Shown: in pieces, positions 1 through 9,500 of the stretch | Numbering within the stretch: position 1 is the stretch's first letter | How the letters are laid out: every line of letters begins with the position of its first letter | Origin: Paramacrobiotus metropolitanus | Lineage: Eukaryota > Tardigrada > Eutardigrada > Parachela > Macrobiotidae | DNA: 64,000 nucleotides | Assembly (NCBI RefSeq): GCF_019649055.1 | Contig: NW_026570272.1 | Coordinates: 558,001 to 622,000 of the forward strand | Direction of reading: 5' to 3' | Made by a program: the position numbers and the translations under genes | Notes under the pieces: generated by a model | Told to the model about the DNA's origin: nothing | The model's input: only the letters and a program-made list of their open reading frames with translations | Database searches by the model: none

Positions 1-1
1 T

Positions 2-178
2 TTAAAACATCTCAGCGGGGCTTACGAAGAAATCGGCCAGGAACCATTTCAACCTCTCATTTTGGATATGAAACCGGACACACCTGCCTATTTAAGGATT
101 CGTTCAGCAATATTACCGGGAGAGTTGACTAAAATTTACATCAATCCACATACGACAAACTTGCCCAAGAATGTGTGA
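2..178 (+). CDS. C-terminal fragment of an upstream Polinton gene
   Basis: An open frame enters from the left edge and ends at TGA 176-178, giving about 58 residues with no Met at the edge. It overlaps the next gene's ATG at 171, which is typical of the packed Polinton layout. The residues (for example ILPGELTKIYI near the end) match no family I can name. The position would suit the tail of the packaging ATPase or another structural gene, but that is inference from gene order only. Confidence 0.45.
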   Translation, partial: LKHLSGAYEEIGQEPFQPLILDMKPDTPAYLRIRSAILPGELTKIYINPHTTNLPKNV

Positions 179-500
179 TCAGATTTTAAAAGACTTTGCA
201 CCGTTTCTCCTTACCCTGCGATCGCTGAAACCCAAGCAGCGTCGTTTTCTTTTGGAAAATATTTCGAAACGACAACTTCGCTGTTTTGAAGAAATTTGTT
301 TGAATTTGGTGAAGAATTCAGTGCCTCTTACCACCGATCAGCTCAAGGTGTGTCAGCGTTGGCGTCGACCATTAAAGCTGATTGCCCTCAAAAAATATCC
401 TTTACGAAGCAAGAGGGAAATTTTATTACAGCGCGGAGGATTCTTACCTGCGGTTCTACCTGTATTGGCAGCTGTTTTGGGAACTGCTTTACTGAAATGA
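171..500 (+). CDS. small basic Polinton virion-type protein
   Basis: This 109-residue Lys/Arg-rich protein has a helical N-terminal half, a central basic stretch and a C-terminal segment reading LLQRGGFLPAVLPVLAAVLG. A basic body followed by a GGF-type site and a hydrophobic tail is a pattern I associate with the conserved small core-like protein of Polintons and adintoviruses. The GG site resembles adenain cleavage sites. The role in genome condensation or capsid is inferred. Its stop codon overlaps the next gene's start as ATGA (497-500). Confidence 0.6.
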   Translation: MCDQILKDFAPFLLTLRSLKPKQRRFLLENISKRQLRCFEEICLNLVKNSVPLTTDQLKVCQRWRRPLKLIALKKYPLRSKREILLQRGGFLPAVLPVLAAVLGTALLK

Positions 501-994
501 AACCGGAAGTGCATTATATTGTTCCCGCGAGCGAAATGAAAAGACTTGCAAGTGACACGGTTGGTCGTATTGTAACGGATGTCCAATTACAACAGCAGCC
601 TACTGAAGTTGTAGATATTGTAAAACTGGATGATTTGATGAGAGATATAATTTCACGGAATACGCTCAGCGAATGGGAGAAAGCGGAACTGTTATCAAGA
701 AACTTGGCTCGCTTTTTGGCGCTGAAAAAGTCGGCGTTTGGCCCTGACCAAATGGTTATTCCGCCTCCAGCATTTGTGCCCCCAATTCCAGTACAACTAT
801 TAAAGAAGCCGTGGGTACCCCCTAATATGCCTGATCGTATGTTAGATGCTTTCCCTCCTATTCCACCTGCACCCCCGGCAAAACGCAAGCGTGCAAAGCG
901 AGAAGTATTTGATGAAAACACTTTACAAATCGAAGGTCCCATCGGTTCAAGAACCAAATCTCAGCTCAACTGGATGACTATAAATAACAAATGA
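497..994 (+). CDS. conserved Polinton protein of unknown function, proline-rich C-terminus
   Basis: I chose the ATG at 497 because it overlaps the preceding TGA by four bases. The open frame extends further upstream, but only through the preceding gene. The product is about 165 residues: a helical, acidic N-terminal half (region around VVDIVKLDDLMRDIISRNTL), then a Pro-rich linker (IPPPAFVPPIPV), then a KRKRAKR basic patch that could be a nuclear signal. Similar helical proteins accompany integrase in arthropod Polintons. I cannot assign a function. Confidence 0.6.
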   Translation: MKPEVHYIVPASEMKRLASDTVGRIVTDVQLQQQPTEVVDIVKLDDLMRDIISRNTLSEWEKAELLSRNLARFLALKKSAFGPDQMVIPPPAFVPPIPVQLLKKPWVPPNMPDRMLDAFPPIPPAPPAKRKRAKREVFDENTLQIEGPIGSRTKSQLNWMTINNK

Positions 995-1066
995 GTGGTG
1001 GATGCGTTCCCTTTTCTTTGTCTTGGGGTGAAGGTATGACATGGAACTGCACATCTAGCTGTTGCG

Positions 1067-2038
1067 ATGGATCAAGCAGTAGCGACGACGAACACGATGG
1101 CCAATCTACTGCTACGACAAGCGTACCTGAACCCTCTGCACCCGGGCAGCTTAGCGGGGATTCAAGAGTTTCGCAACCACTTTCCACAAGCACCAAACTA
1201 TCAACAAACGCGGGAACAGCTGGAACATCTGGATCCATATACAGTCCACAAATCTCGACGCAAAAAATTCAAAAGAAACCCCGTAGTTGTCTCAAACCTA
1301 CTGGAGCAATATCAAGCCGATCTGGCAGACATGTCAAAATATGCGAAGCAGAACAAAGGATACCGTTGGATATTGTTTGTGATCGACGTCTTCAGCAAGA
1401 AAGTTAGCTGTCAACTACTAAAGAATAAAAGCGGTCCAGAAGTAAAACTTGGTCTGGAAAAAGTGTTTGCAGAACTCGGAGCTCCAATTAAATTACAAAC
1501 TGACAAAGGTCTTGAATTTTACAATAAGGATGTTAAGAATTTTTTGACGGCCCAAAAGGTTTTCTTGTTCTCTTCTGAAAATAAAGCAATCAAAGCATCT
1601 CTAGCTGAAAATGGCATACGCAATCTCAAGAAACGCATATGGAAATTATTTCAACACCGACAGTCTAAAGTGTACTGGGACGTTTTAGGCGATTTGGTAA
1701 ACAGTTACAACAACGCAATTCATTCTTCGCATAAAGTCACGCCTAATGAGGTTACCCAGTCCAGTTCTCTGCAAATATTCAATCGACTATATGCAGAATT
1801 ATTATTGGGAAAACAGAAAAAGCCAAAGTACAGCGTAGGTGACACAGTACGAGTAGCCATCGACAAAACACTTTTTGAAAAAGGATATGAGTCAACATTT
1901 AAGGAGGAAATTTACAAGATACACCAAGTATTACCACAACAGCCAGAGCCCCTCTACGTATTACTGGATGAAGACGGGGACTTACTTCGCGGGAAATATT
2001 ACGAAGCCGAACTCAGTCGTGTCAGAAATGGCTCATAA
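1067..2038 (+). CDS. Polinton retroviral-type DDE integrase
   Basis: The 323-residue protein has an integrase core of RNase H fold. The acidic triad is visible as D85 (in QADLADM), D146 (in LQTDKG) and E181 (in LAENGIRNLKKRIW), with 34 residues between the second Asp and the Glu, as expected for DD-34/35-E enzymes. The N-terminal about 75 residues are the basic lead-in usual in Polinton integrases (DPYTVHKSRRKKFKR). Residues about 255-320 form an SH3/chromo-like C-terminal domain (YSVGDTVRV, YEAELSRV). The frame is intact with all three catalytic residues. It overlaps the next gene by 11 bp. It would join element ends to host DNA. Confidence 0.9.
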   Translation: MDQAVATTNTMANLLLRQAYLNPLHPGSLAGIQEFRNHFPQAPNYQQTREQLEHLDPYTVHKSRRKKFKRNPVVVSNLLEQYQADLADMSKYAKQNKGYRWILFVIDVFSKKVSCQLLKNKSGPEVKLGLEKVFAELGAPIKLQTDKGLEFYNKDVKNFLTAQKVFLFSSENKAIKASLAENGIRNLKKRIWKLFQHRQSKVYWDVLGDLVNSYNNAIHSSHKVTPNEVTQSSSLQIFNRLYAELLLGKQKKPKYSVGDTVRVAIDKTLFEKGYESTFKEEIYKIHQVLPQQPEPLYVLLDEDGDLLRGKYYEAELSRVRNGS

Positions 2039-2960
2039 TAGTTTTTATGTCACGCTTCTATCTGATGCCTGTATGCAACAGTTTCCAAAGAATAATGCAG
2101 CTGAATGGACAACAAAGTTAAAGAGCGTGATACCCCTACCGGGACAATGGGAAATGGCATTGGTGGAAATACAGTATCCTAATTCAATGTACAATTTACC
2201 CAGTCCCCAAACACTGGACGTAGACCAAATTACTTCTACGGATAGCAACGGTGTTTTTGTTATGGAGCGGAATACAATTACGGTACCTGCAGGAATCTAT
2301 GAGAAAAGTGACATCATTAATTTTATCAACGGTAAAGTACCACGGTTAAAGCCATTTCGCGATTCTGCAGCGGAAGAACAGGCGGCTTTCCAACTAGAAT
2401 TATTAGCAACAGAGCCCAAGCTCAAAGTGAAATTTCCCAGCGTACGTGTTTTTCTGGATTTTCCTCCCTCATCTTTGCATCTATCCCGTATGCTTGGATT
2501 TAAGGAACGACGATTTTCTGCTGCACAGTCTGAACAATATGAGAATTTTTTGATGGAAAAAACGAATTTTGCTTCCGCAGCTACAACACTGTCCGACCAG
2601 CTGAAAGCCTTGCCAGAGTTGCAGCTGTTGGAGACGTCTATAACAATGACAGCAGATAAGCCCGTAAATATGCACATTGGGAACCAATCAATTTTTGTCT
2701 ACTGCAACAAGTGCGACTACAATATTGTGGGCGATAAAACTATGCAGCTTTTGCGCGCTTTCCCCATTAAAGCAAGTGTTCCTCGCTTCGAAATTGTTTC
2801 GGAAAGGTTTAAGGATCCACATTATCTACCTGTTCTATACGATAGACTGGACACTATCGATATCAACATTGCAACTGATCTCGGAGAAGCGGCAATTTTT
2901 CAGACTGGAAAGTCAATGGTAAAGCTACATTTCTGGCCCATTCAGTATTACTATCGCTAA
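2028..2960 (+). CDS. penton-like minor capsid protein of Polinton
   Basis: About 310 residues starting at the ATG at 2028 (NSFYVTLLSDACMQQFPKN). The start 'NSFYVTL...' followed by 'WEMALVEIQYP' is characteristic of the Polinton protein usually taken as the penton, a single jelly-roll minor capsid protein. Alternating beta-strand-like segments run to the end. An upstream in-frame extension to 1875 lies inside the integrase gene and is rejected as start. The frame is intact. Penton identity rests on pattern recognition and on its place before the major capsid gene. Confidence 0.65.
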   Translation: MAHNSFYVTLLSDACMQQFPKNNAAEWTTKLKSVIPLPGQWEMALVEIQYPNSMYNLPSPQTLDVDQITSTDSNGVFVMERNTITVPAGIYEKSDIINFINGKVPRLKPFRDSAAEEQAAFQLELLATEPKLKVKFPSVRVFLDFPPSSLHLSRMLGFKERRFSAAQSEQYENFLMEKTNFASAATTLSDQLKALPELQLLETSITMTADKPVNMHIGNQSIFVYCNKCDYNIVGDKTMQLLRAFPIKASVPRFEIVSERFKDPHYLPVLYDRLDTIDINIATDLGEAAIFQTGKSMVKLHFWPIQYYYR

Positions 2961-2963
2961 AAA

Positions 2964-3431
2964 ATGCCCGTAATCCTCTTTGGGCCGTCACCTTCGTTCT
3001 ACCTGGATTTATTTGCGGGGGCCGCCACGGGTGCTGGTAGCCAGCACGGCTATGGAGCCGTCATGACACGCTATCGCGGGAGTTTAATGCAAAATGGCAG
3101 TGGATTTATGTTGCCCAATTTTCTGCGCGCAATGTTTAGTAAATTAGCGCATTTTGCTGCCCCGGTTATTAAAGCAGCGGCACCACATGCCAGAGCAGCA
3201 ATGGAAGCAGCAAAGCCTCACTTACGCGACGCAGCGAAAACAGTTCTTAGTGAGACATCCAGGAAGGTAGAAGAGAAAATTTTGGAAGCGTTAACTGCGC
3301 AACCCCAACAGCAAGGAGGCATTAAGCGGCTCAAGCAGCAGCACAAGAGGACTAAGAAGATAAAGAAACCTTGTTTCCGACTTAAACGGCTTAAGCGGAT
3401 TCCCCCAAGAGAATTTGAGGACGAATTTTAA
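2964..3431 (+). CDS. pVI-like small membrane-active or core protein of Polinton
   Basis: A 155-residue protein with a Gly-rich start, a motif RYRGSLMQNGSGF, then an amphipathic Ala-rich stretch (MFSKLAHFAAPVIKAAA), helical repeats, and a very basic tail (KRLKQQHKRTKKIKK). A cleavable Gly motif before an amphipathic helix resembles adenovirus pVI and its Polinton counterparts, which help membrane penetration and bind capsid. The homology is by layout, not by clear residue identity. It starts three bases after the previous stop codon and ends two bases before the capsid gene start. Confidence 0.55.
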   Translation: MPVILFGPSPSFYLDLFAGAATGAGSQHGYGAVMTRYRGSLMQNGSGFMLPNFLRAMFSKLAHFAAPVIKAAAPHARAAMEAAKPHLRDAAKTVLSETSRKVEEKILEALTAQPQQQGGIKRLKQQHKRTKKIKKPCFRLKRLKRIPPREFEDEF

Positions 3432-3432
3432 A

Positions 3433-4753
3433 ATGGCTTTTATTTTGGAAGGAAGTGTACCAGCTATGCAGATCGAGTCGGATTTATTCTCCGTTCCGGC
3501 CACTTTAGCGGATTTTGTGCGGACAGAAGAAGAACGCATTCTACCGACCTCTGGCCAAACAAAAGAAATTAGTTCTGGAGAAATTTCCTTTTACATTCCC
3601 CCTTCAACGTCGGCGCTGCTAGTGCTACCAGAAATTACGCTAGAAATGGATATTGCAATCAAAAAGGACTTGGTGCGGCCACGCATATTGAAAACACGGA
3701 TCTGGTAGCACCAGTGAACCTAATAGCGCATTCTATATTCAGCTCGGTAGAGGTAACAATGGCCAACCGCCTGATAACTAATTCGACCCCATTGTATGCC
3801 TACCGAGCTTACTTGGAAAATTTGTTGGGATACACACCGGCTGCTCTAAAAAGCCAGGCAACAAGTGCTGGATTTTATATAGACACCCCCGGGTACCTAG
3901 AGGATCATACCAATAACGCTGGAGAAGTAACGCGCAAAGCCATGTTTGTGACCAACGAGTACGTCCCATTCAGCGCCAAATTATGTACGGACATTTTTCA
4001 GCAGGGAAAAAATTTGATCACCGGTGTACCGCTACATGTGCGCCTCATTTTGAATAAGCCGGAATTCTACCTGCGTTCATATGCCAATCTTCCAGTGGAT
4101 ACTTTTAAAGCATACATTCGCAATCCGCGGCTGTAGGTCAAACGCTTCGTGCCTAATCCGGCATATTTGTCTGCGCTTACTGCCCAATTATCAACAAAAA
4201 CTGTGAAATACCCTATTGAGCGAGTGTGTATGCGTGTTAATGATATTGGTACGATTCAAAGCACAGTGCTGGCTAATTTACATATTGGAGCAGTACCAAA
4301 ATGTGTTTTTGTGGGATTTGTGAAAAGCTCGAGTTTTCACGGGCTGCGCCGAGGTAATCCATTTAACTTTGAACATTTCAACCTCAACTATATAAGTGTC
4401 GAAGTCGACGGACAATCGTACCCCGCACAAGCCTACCGACCAAATTTCGCCACGGGTGACTATTTGCAATCATATGACGGTCTGTTGGAGACGCTTGGCC
4501 GCTTGCACCGGACGGGGCGTTGCCTTTCGACCGTAAAGCATTTGCGGAAGGATTTGCTATTTGGGGATTCGATCTGACACCTTCACGGACAGGCCTCGGA
4601 CCGATGAGCACCGTGCGCCAGGGAAATCTATCAATCCGCCTGCAGTTCGCCGCCCAATTAACTGAACCAATTATGGCCATTACGATGATGGTGTGGGATA
4701 CTATTATTGAAGTCAATTCACATCGCCAGCTCATTGTGGATTTTACGGCTTAA
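3433..4753 (+). pseudogene. Polinton major capsid protein (double jelly-roll), frameshifted
   Basis: The start (MQIESDLFSVPAT, after an initial MAFILEGSVPA) and a later APVNLIAHSIFSSVEV block followed by YRAYLENLLGY are hallmarks of the Polinton major capsid family, often labelled F54H12.2-like. The reading frame breaks three times: a shift near 3675-3700, an in-frame TAG at 4134-4136, and a second shift near 4500-4530. The C-terminal part ends at TAA 4751-4753. Overall length (about 440 codons) fits a somewhat short capsid protein. As it stands no full-length capsid protein can be made without editing, so it is called a pseudogene; sequencing error at the breaks is the alternative. Confidence 0.82.
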
Positions 4754-4883
4754 AAACCTATCGTAAGTGTTGTAAGCCTTAAAAATGTCGTGTTGTTGCC
4801 TGCGCAGTAAGCTTCAGGGTCGCCAGCGGGGGTGGGCGCGCTGTCTGCCCCTATTGACGCTGAAGTGAATCGTTACAGAAATG

Positions 4884-4935
4884 GTAAACAATGGGCGACC
4901 GGAGCGCTTCGCGCTCTCGGTCGCCCGTTGTTTAC
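4884..4935. repeat. strong 24-bp-stem hairpin between capsid and protease genes
   Basis: An inverted repeat with arms beginning GTAAACAATGGGCGACCG and ending CGGTCGCCCGTTGTTTAC closes on a GAGCGC-TTC-GCGCTC top. The stem has one T/G wobble position and one bulged base. It lies in the 221-bp gap between the broken capsid gene and the protease gene, the largest gap in the structural block. It could act in RNA end formation or as a DNA cruciform. Confidence 0.8.
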
Positions 4936-4974
4936 AGGACAAAATCAAAAAAGCATTTTTAAATTTGATATAAT

Positions 4975-5514
4975 ATGCAGACTGGCACTACAATGGACAC
5001 TGCTGAAATTAGTCATGTGTTACGTTCAAGTGCCGTGACACGAGACGTTTTTATTGGAGTTTTTGCTGCGGACATGTTACCATCGTCGCTGCCAGCCAAG
5101 CTGCCATGGGCATGCGTTGTTAATACTGACGAAGCTGCGAAATCTGGCTCGCATTGGCTGGCGTTCTACCAGGCTATACCGAGACAGCTGGAATATTTTG
5201 ACTCCTACGGACATGAACCGCATTACTACAGCCGCCACATTAAAAATTTTTGCAAGAACGCGGGCATAATTATTTCGCAAGCGCATCGCGTACAGATGGA
5301 ATGGAGTACCGTTTGTGGACAGTACTGCTGCTTTGTTATTTTAAAACGATGCTCCGGCGAATCGTTCACGTCTCTTATTCATTTATTGACGAATAGCAAA
5401 TCTTCGAACGATCGAATGGTTTGCGCTTATGTTAATTATTATTTTATTTTGAAAACTGTAGTCCGTGATAACTCTCTGCTTATTCAGTCTGTTTTCCGTC
5501 AGTTAATGCAATAA
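4975..5514 (+). CDS. adenain-like maturation cysteine protease of Polinton
   Basis: A 179-residue protein with the adenovirus protease active-site layout. His60 lies in SGSHWLAFY, the acidic residue Asp76 in YFDSYG, Gln107 seven residues before the nucleophile supplies the oxyanion hole, and Cys114 lies in STVCGQYC. Spacing (His to Asp 16, Gln to Cys 7) agrees with the family. It would cut capsid and core precursors at Gly-Gly type sites. The frame is intact. A second Met at residue 7 is an alternative start. Confidence 0.88.
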   Translation: MQTGTTMDTAEISHVLRSSAVTRDVFIGVFAADMLPSSLPAKLPWACVVNTDEAAKSGSHWLAFYQAIPRQLEYFDSYGHEPHYYSRHIKNFCKNAGIIISQAHRVQMEWSTVCGQYCCFVILKRCSGESFTSLIHLLTNSKSSNDRMVCAYVNYYFILKTVVRDNSLLIQSVFRQLMQ

Positions 5515-5714
5515 AGTCACGTCATCAACGCCAGTGTTTTCACGTACTGTTTGTATACGAGTAAAAATAATATGCTGTGCACCAAAGTATTTTGTAACCA
5601 CAACGTGACGTTGCGCTGCATCTGTTTTGATGCAAAGAAAATACTTTGTCAGTGTGTAATTTTATCCATTGCGCAGCGAAAACTAACGATTTCTGATTCT
5701 GTTCTGTTCAAAGA

Positions 5715-6266
5715 ATGGTTTACCATATTGTTGTGGACATTAAGTGGTATACGCTTAATGGCAAGGCAGTTATTACGTCACTTGCAATAAGTTCTGTGGA
5801 ATTTTATTGCCTTTATTATACGACATTTGCGCTAGCGCCAAACAATTACATTGTTAATAAATATGGCATTTGTTCTTCGGATATTGAAGCTGTGCTCGAT
5901 AAAGCTTTCTCTGAGTTAGAACAGCAGTTAAGTCGAGCGTTTAAACATTATCTCCGCTATGTTGATGATCCTGCTGATGTCGTTTTCTATGCAAAAGCGG
6001 GACAAAAGTGTCTCATTCTTCAACAACTGCTAACGTCTGATGTCATTAATCTTGATACACTTGGCTGTCCGCGTTTTGCTGCCCTATGTAGCGACAAGTG
6101 CTACAGTCCTAACAAAGCGCAAACTTACTCTAATTGGATGTTGGACCACTATTTAAAAAGCCGTACAAAATGCCTGCTTTGCCGTATGCCGATTCCTGAA
6201 GAAAGAGCTCACCATCAACGGCAACGATACTGCCGCAACAGAAGACCGGATAAGAATTCTTACTGA
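5715..6266 (+). CDS. unknown Polinton-associated Cys/His protein
   Basis: A 183-residue open frame in element order between protease and polymerase. The N-terminus has a beta-strand pattern VVDIKWYTLNGKAVITSL. The middle reads FYAKAGQKCLILQQLL and LDTLGCPRFAALC, and the C-terminal part is rich in Cys and His (CLLCRMPIPEERAHH), perhaps a zinc site. Comparable proteins with a 'yakG..k...l' and 'LGCP' pattern occur in arthropod virus-like elements. I suspect an RNase H-like fold from the start but see no full catalytic set. Function unknown. Confidence 0.5.
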   Translation: MVYHIVVDIKWYTLNGKAVITSLAISSVEFYCLYYTTFALAPNNYIVNKYGICSSDIEAVLDKAFSELEQQLSRAFKHYLRYVDDPADVVFYAKAGQKCLILQQLLTSDVINLDTLGCPRFAALCSDKCYSPNKAQTYSNWMLDHYLKSRTKCLLCRMPIPEERAHHQRQRYCRNRRPDKNSY

Positions 6267-6580
6267 GGTATGCGCAAATATATCTCGCTATTTTAGAAAG
6301 ATTGCAAGGAGGTCTATATTATTGCAGATGATGAAGGGAACAGATGTTGCATCCGCTGTGGCGCTGCGTTTCCCTCGAACGTTGATTGTGACTGAAGAAA
6401 ACACGTTGCGAATATTATCGCACACAGCAAGTTTCACCCAATGAGCCATCAGATTTTGTTGGCCGTTGTAACTATAAAATGCATTACGGAATTTTGCATC
6501 CACAAACAAATAAACTGCTTATATGATGCTGCATTTATGCGAATAGCAAAGTACTGCCATCAGATTGTTTTTTCTGCACC

Positions 6581-9500
6581 ATGGCACCATTTCCTGATCC
6601 GTCAATACCGTCAACTGCCCTTGAGACCGACGCGGAAACTGAATTTGCGGAGAAGTGCTCTATTTAATCATAACTACGCGCTTCTTGATCATAATTATTC
6701 TGCAGCTCCGGCTCGTGTACCTGTGCAGCGTTTAGAGGAGCTTGATCCAGATTTGTATGATATTAAAGAACATTATGAGTTGGAAAAAACTGGAGCCAAA
6801 TATTCGCAAAAGTTTTCAGTTTTATTTGAGACTTATAAATGTCAGATAAACGGCCTTGAAAATTTATCGTTCAAGTACGCAGTAAAAACCATAACTCTTT
6901 TGTTGAAAGATATTCTCGAAACGGTGATTTCCAAAATTCCTGCGCACAACTTGGTGAGAATTCGCATATACCAGGCGTCATTGCAGTACCCTATTGGGAT
7001 GCCACCTATTAAACGCGATCAGATGACTATCGAGCGATGGATGACAACAATTAGAAGGATTTTGAATTCGAATCAAGCGTTTTTATTGGACGAATCTTTT
7101 GAACTCTCAGTACAGCATGCAGATACACCGATTGGCTCATGCAGAAAAAACGTCTCCCAGTTGTTGCGGGAAATTTTGGACAGAAAACGTTGCATCACCC
7201 AGATTCGAAACTCGGACAGTTTATGTATGGCTAGAGCAATTGTGGTCGCTAAAGCGCATGCGAATGGCGATAAAGAATTTTATACAAAGCTTTACCGAAC
7301 CAAAAAACTGCAGGATGAAAAAAACCAAAGATTTACTGCGGGCCGCCCAGTTGCCAAGCAGAGAATACAGCCTGGAAGACATTCCTCGGTTTGAAGAAGT
7401 TTTACCAAATTATCAGATTATTGTAGTATCTGTCAACCACGGAAACTCAGTTGGTTACTGTGGGGCTTATGCTGAAAAGCGAATTATGCTGCTCCATCAT
7501 GACCGGCATTTTGATGTTCTGACATCTTTGCCGGCTTACTTCGAGCATCACTACTACTGTTACCGCTGCATGAAAGGCTACAATCATCGGGAAGACCACC
7601 GGTGTGAGTTCAAATGTCACCAATGTCTGTCTGCAGCGTGCAAGATGCAAAAAGATTCAAAAATACATTGTTCGGAACGTAATCGCCACTTCTATGGTCA
7701 AGAGTGTTTTGAAAGGCACAAGTCTGGAACCAGTCCAATCTGTTCAAAGTTTTTGTATGTGAAATATGCAAATCTTTCGTTTCTCTTGTAAAACGTCGAA
7801 TGCGGACAAATTACGACGCACTTCAAGACAACACAAGAGATGCTGACAACCGCGATGACGACGAGGACGAACCAGAAATCGAACTGGACATTGACGATCA
7901 GCAACATCGTTGCGGAGAAGTGTACTTCACTTTTTCACATGCCGGAAGAAAACCATGTCTGCTATATGCAGCCCATCGAACTTACGGATAACGAAAAAGC
8001 GAAACATCTAAACGAAAAATTTGCATACTTTGACCTCGAAACCTATCAAGATGAGACAGGCGAATTCCGAGTGAATCTAGCAGTCATCGCAACAAAGGAT
8101 GAGAAGTTTGTGCTCCCTGAGGATGGAAACATTAATGGCGACATCGCAGATGCTCTTGGGAATTTCATTTTCAGCGAACGTTTTCGCGGATACACTTTTA
8201 TTGCGCATAATTTAAAGGTAAAAAATATCGAAATCAACAGCAGCAACAGCCCATTCATAACTAATGTTGATGTGGTTTGTATTTCAGGGGTTCGACGGGT
8301 ATTTCCTGTTAAACTACTTAGTAAAAAATGGCGTTATTCCACACCCACAGATTTTCAATGGAAGTAAAATTATGCAAATGGATTTCAGTAAACTAAAAAT
8401 AAAATTTCGAGATTCCATGAACTACGTGCCATCGTCACTAAAGAATTTCGCGAAGGCGTTTGGTTTGCAAGAAACTAAAGGAGATTTTCCACACAAACTG
8501 AATACACCTGAAAATTGGAACAAGATCATCCCTTGGCCAGATCGGCATGACTATGGTTACCAATCCATGAAAAGATGCGAGCGGAAGCGTTTCATAAAAT
8601 GGTTTCGCAAGGAACGACGCCGTCATCACAATCAGTTTGATTTTAATGCACACTTCATCAAGTATGTCCGATCTTTTTTTATTAATAACACATTCGTCAT
8701 ATTCGGTTATTTCACAGGTACTGTTCTCAGGACGTTCTCATACTACAACAAGCACGTGAGAAATTTCGAATGCTTTTCCAACAAGTATCTGGTGGATTGT
8801 GCCCATTTGCTTCGGGTCTAACAATGCCTGGAATGTGCAATTATTTTTGGAGAGCGCGAATGCTGAAAAAGAACCAAATTGCTTTAATCAGTCCACGAGG
8901 ACAAGGAAAGAAATCATCTGTAAAAGCAGAACGTTGGCTAGGATCGATAGAACTGGATAACGATATAAAATTGGAAAGAGAATTTCGACTCGGGCACTGG
9001 ACCGTTGATGGTTTTCATGCAGAAACCAAAACAGTTTAGGAATTTTTAGGTCTGTCACATAATAATACGTTTTATTAGCTTTGACCTTTGACATTCACCG
9101 GTTTAATATTTCTGTCTCTAGGATGTATGTGGCACGGCTGCAGCGACTGTACCACGAAAAGCACAACGCACCCGTTTCTTGGTAAACCAATGGAAGAAGT
9201 TCAGAAAGCGACTGTTTTGCGCCTTGATGCAATAAAAACTCTGGGATACACGATTCTATCGATTTGGGAGCACGATTACGATATGAAATTAGCGTCTGAC
9301 AGTGAGTTTCGAAAGCTAACTGAGCTCGCCAACGTGATCGAGCCGTTGCATCCTCGGGACGCATTTACCGGTGGCCAAACAAATGCAATAAAGCTTTACC
9401 ACAAATGCGGACCGGGGGAGAAAATTTATTCACTTGACGTTATTAGCGAATATCCATACATCAACAAAAATTTGCCATACCCCGTTGGACCACCGGTTGT

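Noticed and set aside
991-1407. 138-codon frame overlapping the integrase
   Set aside because: It is a shadow of the integrase frame; Ser/Thr-rich and without a domain.
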